Origin: JAJRXG01 sp964640065
Lineage (GTDB): Bacteria; Bacteroidota; Bacteroidia; Chitinophagales; Saprospiraceae
Direction: 5' to 3'
Assembly: GCA_964640065.1 (NCBI GenBank)
Contig: CAZXIE010000111.1
Location: forward strand, 1 to 12,201
Length of the DNA: 12,201 nucleotides
Part shown: positions 8,034 through 12,201 of the stretch, piece after piece
Numbering within the stretch: the first letter of the stretch is position 1
Layout: every line of letters begins with the position of its first letter
The notes under the pieces: generated by a model
Told to the model about the DNA's origin: nothing
Databases searched by the model: none
Seen by the model: only the letters and a program-made list of their open reading frames with translations
Position numbers and translations under genes: made by a program

Positions 8034-10658
8034 TTACTTAAATCCTATCGTACCTCGCTGGTGCTGATATGATTTGTCGAGGGCAGCTATAGCTGCTTCT
8101 ACATCTACCTTTTTGATAAGCGCATTATAACGGCCCTCAGAAGGCGAGTTCTCTTTACCTAGTCTTAGACTTTGCTGCTTAGTGATCTCGTCGATATACT
8201 GTCGGACCCGTCGAGCATTGCCAAAGTTCTTGTTGCGCTGGTTATATTCTTGCTCAAGTCGCCCTGAAAGCTCTTCTATTGCATCTGACGAAATACGATA
8301 ACCACGAGTTTCTGCAAAGCTTTTGGCTACATCTAGCAATTCTGTTTTTCCGAAGTCTGGAAAATGTAGGTGGTGATCAAATCGAGATCTGAGTCCAGGG
8401 TTAGTTGATAAAAACTTATCCATCTCTTCCGGATAACCCGCTACTATCGTAAAGAACTCCCCACGATGATCCTCCATCTTCTTGAGAAGCACTTGGACAG
8501 CTTCATCACCAAAGTCATTATTAGCTCCGTGCTTATTCAGCGAGTAAGCTTCATCTATAAATAAGACTCCACCTAGAGACTCAGTGATGACATTGGCAGT
8601 CTTAATAGCAGTCTGACCTACGAAACCAGCAACCAAGCCTTGCCTATCTGTCTCGACCATATGGCCCTTCTCTAATATACCGAGCGCCTTAAATATTTCA
8701 GCCAATATCCGAGCGACAGTGGTCTTACCAGTACCAGGATTTCCTACTAGCACAAGATGCATATTGATATGGCCAGTAATCAACTCATCATTACTACGTC
8801 GATACCTAACAAGATCTACAAGTTCGTGGATCTTCTCTTTGACTTCTTTGAGTCCAATAAGAGTATCTAACTTCTCCAAAGCGACTTCAAGTGCACTCTG
8901 GTCGATATCGATATTTTCTTTTCGAGATCGACGTCCTTCAGTTATTCGCTTGATATCTTGCAGCATAATCTGCCTGAGATCGTTATCTGTCAATTCAGAC
9001 TTTTGAGCCTTATTCATCAGTCTGATGCCCATGTTGATTTTTGCCTTTTCAAGCATCTGAGAGATGAATCTTGCATTGCCAAAAGCCTTATCCCTTACTC
9101 TGTACTCATCTTGTATAAGTCTTTTGATCGCCTGACGACTTGAATCAGTAAGCTGCACATCAAACCGCTCACAGAATACGTCCAGTATGGCATATAGCTC
9201 ATTAAGGTCGTAATCATCAAAATCATAGTAATACTTAAATCTAGATCCAAGTCCGGGATTAGATTTGATAAAAGCTTCCATCTCTTTTGGATAGCCAGCT
9301 ACTACCACCATAAAATCACATGATGGATGAGACATTTGCTTGACTAGCAGCTCTATGACTTCTCGTCCAAAGTCTTTAGAGTCATCATTGTTTCTTGCAA
9401 GTGCATACGCCTCATCTATAAACAAGACGCCACCCTTAGCCTTTTCAAAAGCTTCTTTGACTTTAGGCGCTGTCTGACCTATGTACTCACCGATGAGATC
9501 TACCCGATCTACTTCATGGACATGTCCTTTTTCTAGAAGTCCCATGCTATGATAGATTGATCCTAGCAACCTTGCCACTGTTGTCTTACCTGTCCCTGGA
9601 TTACCGGTGAAGACACTATGCAGCCCCATAGATGCCTCCTCTTCAAATCCTCGATCTCTTCGAAGTTGTAAGAACTTGATATACTTCGTATGCTCTGATA
9701 TCTGCCTCTTTACATTTTTTAACCCTACCAGTTGGTTCAGTTGTCGATACGCTTCCGTACCACTGAGCAGCTTGACTGTATGATCTCCTTTAGAAGTATC
9801 TCCTTGGTAAGCGGGCGACTGTATTTCGCTCGTTCCTTCTCGATATTCCGTGCCGATAACAAAAGATGACTCTGCGATCATACGATCTTGAAAGACCACC
9901 TCGACGGTATATCTTCCCCTGCGCCATGACCCTTTGACATTTGAACCCCAGCCTGCAGTGATCTGTAACTCCTCTTCGTCCTTTTTCATTTTTTGAAGTC
10001 GGACTACTTCTCCTTTTAACTCTCTAGCATCATTATAGAATCTGATAAATATCTCCTTATACCAATCCTTATGAGTCACAAGATTCTCTATGGTTAACTC
10101 GACGAAGATGTACCGAGTCTCCATATCAGGAAACTCCACATAGTAAGCACGCTGACCTGTCTCATTATTCTGGTCGTAGTTCCCTTCGAAGTACTCGATG
10201 TTCTTGACTCTAACGGCTTCATGAAGTGCCTCATCGAGTACAGACTTTAAGTCTTCTACGTAGAAGTATTTGGTTGCTACTTTTCGTTCATTGACGTATG
10301 CTTCCCAACAATACTTTCCTTTCTGCCAGAAAGTCCCATCTTCCTGTTGCCCCCATCCTTCACGTATATATGCTACGTGATCATACTTTGAGATAGTGCG
10401 ATGGATATCAAGACTGCAGACTTCTTTCTTCTGAGGTTCTAGTCGAAAACACTTGAGACTCACATCGACTTCCCATGGTTGCTGATCGTAGGCCTTATTG
10501 ATGATAGAAAGCTCCGCATATATATAGCTAGTCTCGCTTCGCTCAAAAACTTGTCGATACTTCTTACGATTACCTGCCAGCCACTCAGTACTTGAGTATG
10601 CTTTCAGGTCTTTAAACTTATAAGGTTCTATGATAACCTCTTCTTGGGATTTAGGCAT
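8034..10658 (-). CDS. Double CbxX/CfqX-type AAA+ ATPase with duplicated N-terminal domain
   Basis: This 874-residue, probably cytoplasmic protein carries two AAA+ modules of the CbxX/CfqX (CbbX, SpoVK) family. Module 1 (about residues 306-590) has Walker A GNPGTGKT at 352-359, Walker B VLFIDE at 411-416, an arginine-bearing NPGLGSRF motif and a sensor-2-like GNAR at 527-530. Module 2 (about 594-860) has Walker A at 639-646, Walker B VLFIDE at 698-703, NPGLRSRF, and GNAR at 813-816. Both modules keep the full set of catalytic motifs, so both are likely active. Before them, residues 43-136 and 181-272 form two copies of a beta-rich domain sharing YI-x2-EL, GWG and G-x-W-x2-G-x-Y patterns; I do not recognise this domain. 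No signal peptide or membrane segment is apparent. Family members remodel proteins (CbbX reactivates Rubisco), but no Rubisco or other client gene is nearby, so the substrate is unknown. The start is the ATG at 10658-10656, with no Shine-Dalgarno. Confidence 0.9.
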   Translation of the reverse strand: MPKSQEEVIIEPYKFKDLKAYSSTEWLAGNRKKYRQVFERSETSYIYAELSIINKAYDQQPWEVDVSLKCFRLEPQKKEVCSLDIHRTISKYDHVAYIREGWGQQEDGTFWQKGKYCWEAYVNERKVATKYFYVEDLKSVLDEALHEAVRVKNIEYFEGNYDQNNETGQRAYYVEFPDMETRYIFVELTIENLVTHKDWYKEIFIRFYNDARELKGEVVRLQKMKKDEEELQITAGWGSNVKGSWRRGRYTVEVVFQDRMIAESSFVIGTEYREGTSEIQSPAYQGDTSKGDHTVKLLSGTEAYRQLNQLVGLKNVKRQISEHTKYIKFLQLRRDRGFEEEASMGLHSVFTGNPGTGKTTVARLLGSIYHSMGLLEKGHVHEVDRVDLIGEYIGQTAPKVKEAFEKAKGGVLFIDEAYALARNNDDSKDFGREVIELLVKQMSHPSCDFMVVVAGYPKEMEAFIKSNPGLGSRFKYYYDFDDYDLNELYAILDVFCERFDVQLTDSSRQAIKRLIQDEYRVRDKAFGNARFISQMLEKAKINMGIRLMNKAQKSELTDNDLRQIMLQDIKRITEGRRSRKENIDIDQSALEVALEKLDTLIGLKEVKEKIHELVDLVRYRRSNDELITGHINMHLVLVGNPGTGKTTVARILAEIFKALGILEKGHMVETDRQGLVAGFVGQTAIKTANVITESLGGVLFIDEAYSLNKHGANNDFGDEAVQVLLKKMEDHRGEFFTIVAGYPEEMDKFLSTNPGLRSRFDHHLHFPDFGKTELLDVAKSFAETRGYRISSDAIEELSGRLEQEYNQRNKNFGNARRVRQYIDEITKQQSLRLGKENSPSEGRYNALIKKVDVEAAIAALDKSYQHQRGTIGFK
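9843..10118 (-). repeat. N-terminal beta domain copy 2 of the AAA+ protein
   Basis: This encodes residues 181-272. It contains YIFVEL, GWG (236-238), G-x-W-x2-G-x-Y and a closing strand ending near VIGTE. The offset from copy 1 is 135-138 residues, with a short linker (about 137-180) between them. A substrate- or partner-recognition role is a guess from its position ahead of the ATPase modules. Confidence 0.6.
10251..10532 (-). repeat. N-terminal beta domain copy 1 of the AAA+ protein
   Basis: This encodes residues 43-136. It contains YIYAEL, then an alternating hydrophobic stretch, GWG (101-103), the pattern G-x-F-W-x2-G-x-Y, and a closing hydrophobic strand. It matches the second copy in order and spacing, although overall identity is low. 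Confidence 0.6.
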
Positions 10659-10829
10659 AATATAGTAGGTCGTTATCTCGGTTGTGCATATTTAAAGCTA
10701 AGCAATATTGGACTACTCTGCCTAGGGTTTAACTATTTATATGGGCTATTTCCTCATATAATTTGCACCCTCTAGAGATATAAAGACAATATACTTCTCC
10801 TCATATATCCCATTGTTCCATGAACTCTG

Positions 10830-10837
10830 TACGTTTG
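10830..10837 (+). promoter_or_regulatory. Candidate Bacteroidota -7 box (TACGTTTG) for the fdx operon
   Basis: TACGTTTG matches the TAnnTTTG consensus of the Bacteroidota primary sigma factor at every defined base. It ends 19 bases before the fdx ATG, which would give a short leader of roughly 10-15 bases. A TTG lies at 10813-10815, but the 14-base spacing is shorter than the usual 19-21, so the -33 element is uncertain. The rest of the divergent gap (10659-10856) shows no convincing box for the AAA+ gene; TAGCTTTA on the minus strand (10700-10693) is a weak candidate. Confidence 0.42.
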
Positions 10838-10856
10838 CGATACGTTACAGCATCTT

Positions 10857-11198
10857 ATGGTGAAGGTTAAGTTTACATTTGAGGATAAAAGCATCTCTGA
10901 GCAGGTCATCGAGGGAGAGTTCAAAGGTGAGTCTATATTAGACATAGCTGAGGACGCAGATATACATCTCAATCACAATTGTGGAGCTGTCTGCGCCTGC
11001 AGTACATGTCATGTATATGTGGATAAAGGCGAGGATCAGCTCCAAGAAATCTCAGATCGCGAAGAAGATTTTATCGATCGAGCGATTAATCCTCGCATAG
11101 AATCCAGATTAGGCTGCCAATGCGTCATACTTGACGAAAACGCAGAAATAGAAATCCTGATACCCGACCAATCAGGCATTATAGGTCACGAGCACTAG
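10857..11198 (+). CDS. fdx: Adrenodoxin-type [2Fe-2S] ferredoxin (ISC-type Fdx)
   Basis: This 113-residue small soluble electron carrier resembles the ferredoxin of the ISC iron-sulfur assembly pathway, where it supplies electrons for cluster formation on the IscU scaffold. The cysteine pattern C-x5-C-x2-C with a fourth Cys in SRLGCQC places ligands at C42, C48, C51 and C87, the same numbering I recall for E. coli Fdx. The extra Cys46 within NCGAVCACSTC is also shared with E. coli Fdx. C89 is an additional cysteine. The acidic stretch after the cluster loop (EISDREEDFIDRA) matches the partner-binding helix of this family, and the tail ending in HEH resembles E. coli Fdx. It is the first gene of an operon with iscX 6 bases downstream. 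Electron donor and exact clients are not visible here. Confidence 0.93.
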   Translation: MVKVKFTFEDKSISEQVIEGEFKGESILDIAEDADIHLNHNCGAVCACSTCHVYVDKGEDQLQEISDREEDFIDRAINPRIESRLGCQCVILDENAEIEILIPDQSGIIGHEH

Positions 11199-11204
11199 AG
11201 AGTT

Positions 11205-11450
11205 ATGGCATTTGAAGAGTTAGACAACTTACCCATCAACTGGGCAGATCACGAGGACATCGCTATGGGACTTTACGACAAGTTTGGTGATGAATTTGGC
11301 GAAGGTAAAATCTACAGGATTAGGTTCACGGATTTATTAGAGTGGATCCTGAGCATACCTAATTTTGAAGGGAAGAGAGAAGATTGTTCTGAAGGGCATC
11401 TAGAGATGATACAAGCTAAGTGGGTATACGAGTGGCGCGATAACCAATAA
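11205..11450 (+). CDS. iscX: Iron-sulfur cluster assembly protein IscX (YfhJ family)
   Basis: IscX is a small acidic protein that in E. coli binds the cysteine desulfurase IscS and iron and modulates cluster assembly. This 81-residue copy shows the family signatures: INW-x-D at 11-15, the helix ending GLYDKFGDEF, the core RFTDLLEWI (40-48) and the final helix with AKWVYEW (71-77). It is somewhat longer than the 66-residue E. coli protein: about eight extra residues precede the W-x-D motif and a few are inserted before RFTD. The ATG is 6 bases after the fdx stop, so translation is probably coupled; no clear Shine-Dalgarno is present. In proteobacteria iscX also directly follows fdx, which supports both assignments. 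Confidence 0.9.
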   Translation: MAFEELDNLPINWADHEDIAMGLYDKFGDEFGEGKIYRIRFTDLLEWILSIPNFEGKREDCSEGHLEMIQAKWVYEWRDNQ

Positions 11451-11458
11451 TCTCTGCC

Positions 11459-12201
11459 TTGAGTTTTCTACGCCTCATAAGATTACCCAATCTTATCATA
11501 TTACTGCTCACGCTGTACCTGATCACACATCAGGTCATCTACCCCCCACTTATCACTTATCGCATAGCACCTTCGATGACAAGCAAGGAATACCTCCTTA
11601 TGCTTTTCATAGTGGCCTGTATCGGAGCTGGAGGGTATATCTATAATGATATCATAGACCAGAAGACTGATGAAGAAAATGAAAAGGAACCAGTCGTAGG
11701 ATCTAAGATCGGAAAGAAGCTAGCATTGTGGTCTTTCATCTTCATACTACTAGCCCCACTCCTACCACTTGCCTCTTTGATCATGGAATTAGAAAGGCCT
11801 GATTTCTTATGGTATTATCTGGGTCTTTCGTTGATATTGTTGTTGTACAATATAGTATTCAAAAGGCTCCCATTGATAGGGAATTTGATCATTGCCCTCT
11901 TGTGTGGTCTTGCAGTATACACACCTTTCTTTTTAGAATCTAAGGCTCTATCGAGATTACAACTCGAAGATCCAAGTCTTTATAAAAGTGTAGAATTAAC
12001 CGTTTTGGGTTTTGCTGTATTCGCTGCGCTTTCTAATCTCATAAGAGAGATCATCAAAGATCAGGAGGATGTCAGTGGAGATGAAAAATATGGGCAGATG
12101 ACGCTCCCCATCCTCATAGGTCAAAAGGCGACATCATACATAGCTATCACCCTTTGCATCCTGCTTGGTGCAGTCATCTATCGCTGGTGGGATATGATGG
12201 A
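11459..12201 (+). CDS. UbiA-family membrane prenyltransferase (3'-partial, probable TTG start)
   Basis: UbiA enzymes are integral membrane proteins that transfer a polyprenyl group from its diphosphate to an acceptor such as a quinone, heme or glycerol-phosphate head group. Counting from TTG 11459, 247 codons are visible. The first Asp-rich motif NDIIDQKTD is at residues 63-71 and the second, DQEDVSGD, at 201-208; both bind Mg-diphosphate in this family. About seven hydrophobic helices are visible (near 11-25, 43-62, 88-109, 117-136, 141-160, 178-198, 226-244). The next in-frame start, ATG 11576, would delete the first helix and the RLIRLPNL lead-in typical of the family, so TTG is preferred. 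The gene starts 8 bases after iscX, so it is likely cotranscribed. Bacteroidota homologues are often named geranylgeranylglycerol-phosphate geranylgeranyltransferase; the real acceptor is not determinable from this fragment. Confidence 0.85.
   Translation, partial: MSFLRLIRLPNLIILLLTLYLITHQVIYPPLITYRIAPSMTSKEYLLMLFIVACIGAGGYIYNDIIDQKTDEENEKEPVVGSKIGKKLALWSFIFILLAPLLPLASLIMELERPDFLWYYLGLSLILLLYNIVFKRLPLIGNLIIALLCGLAVYTPFFLESKALSRLQLEDPSLYKSVELTVLGFAVFAALSNLIREIIKDQEDVSGDEKYGQMTLPILIGQKATSYIAITLCILLGAVIYRWWDMM

Noticed and set aside
8026..8035. Palindrome AAACATGTTT between the convergent genes, as an operator
   Set aside because: It lies at two 3' ends rather than near a promoter, and a 10-base A/T-rich palindrome is expected by chance at this scale.
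8012..8068. Inverted repeat ATCAGCA ... TGCTGAT spanning the convergent stops, as a bidirectional terminator
   Set aside because: The 7-base arms are separated by about 43 bases and no T-run follows, so it does not resemble an intrinsic terminator.
10772..10972. 66-codon minus-strand open frame overlapping the fdx promoter and 5' end
   Set aside because: It is antisense to fdx and has no motif or sign of translation; the fdx frame has full family support.
11576..11578. ATG as the start of the UbiA-family gene
   Set aside because: It would delete the first transmembrane helix and the RLIRLPNL lead-in.

Overview
The window looks like a chromosomal segment of a Bacteroidota organism, most likely from the Saprospiraceae or a close relative. 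The evidence is a giant modular secreted protein ending in a type IX secretion (T9SS) sorting domain, with GCDSI-type repeats, a degenerate-plus-canonical dockerin pair and lamin-tail modules. Ribosome binding sites are weak or absent, and one promoter-like TAnnTTTG box is present. No RNA genes, insertion sequences, CRISPR arrays or phage genes were seen. The lineage is inferred from protein architecture, not from a search.

Positions 1-7622 (+) hold the 3' part of one very large cell-surface or secreted protein: 2539 codons are visible and the frame is still open at the left edge. Its modules in order are GCDSI repeats, two copies of a spacer plus lamin-tail unit, a DUF11-like domain, a jelly-roll-like segment, HYR-like and cysteine-rich beta modules, a carboxypeptidase-regulatory-like domain, a dockerin, and a C-terminal T9SS sorting domain. 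A small VOC-fold protein follows 31 bases later (7654-8025, +).

Positions 8034-10658 (-) encode an 874-residue cytoplasmic protein with a duplicated N-terminal beta-rich domain and two CbxX/CfqX-type AAA+ ATPase modules. Its 3' end converges on the VOC gene with only 8 bases between the stops.

From 10857 rightward (+) lies a compact operon: an adrenodoxin-type [2Fe-2S] ferredoxin (Fdx), the iron-sulfur assembly protein IscX, and a UbiA-family membrane prenyltransferase that probably starts at TTG and runs off the right edge. Gaps are 6 and 8 bases. Fdx and IscX normally belong to the ISC assembly pathway, yet no iscS, iscU, hscA or hscB gene is beside them, because the divergent AAA+ gene lies directly upstream. 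No gene-free stretch exceeds 300 bases; the longest is the 198-base divergent intergenic region at 10659-10856.

The two most unusual items are the double-CbxX AAA+ protein with its duplicated, unrecognised N-terminal domain, and the fdx-iscX pair coupled to a prenyltransferase. Nothing here amounts to a clearly new system; these are uncharacterised parts of recognisable families.
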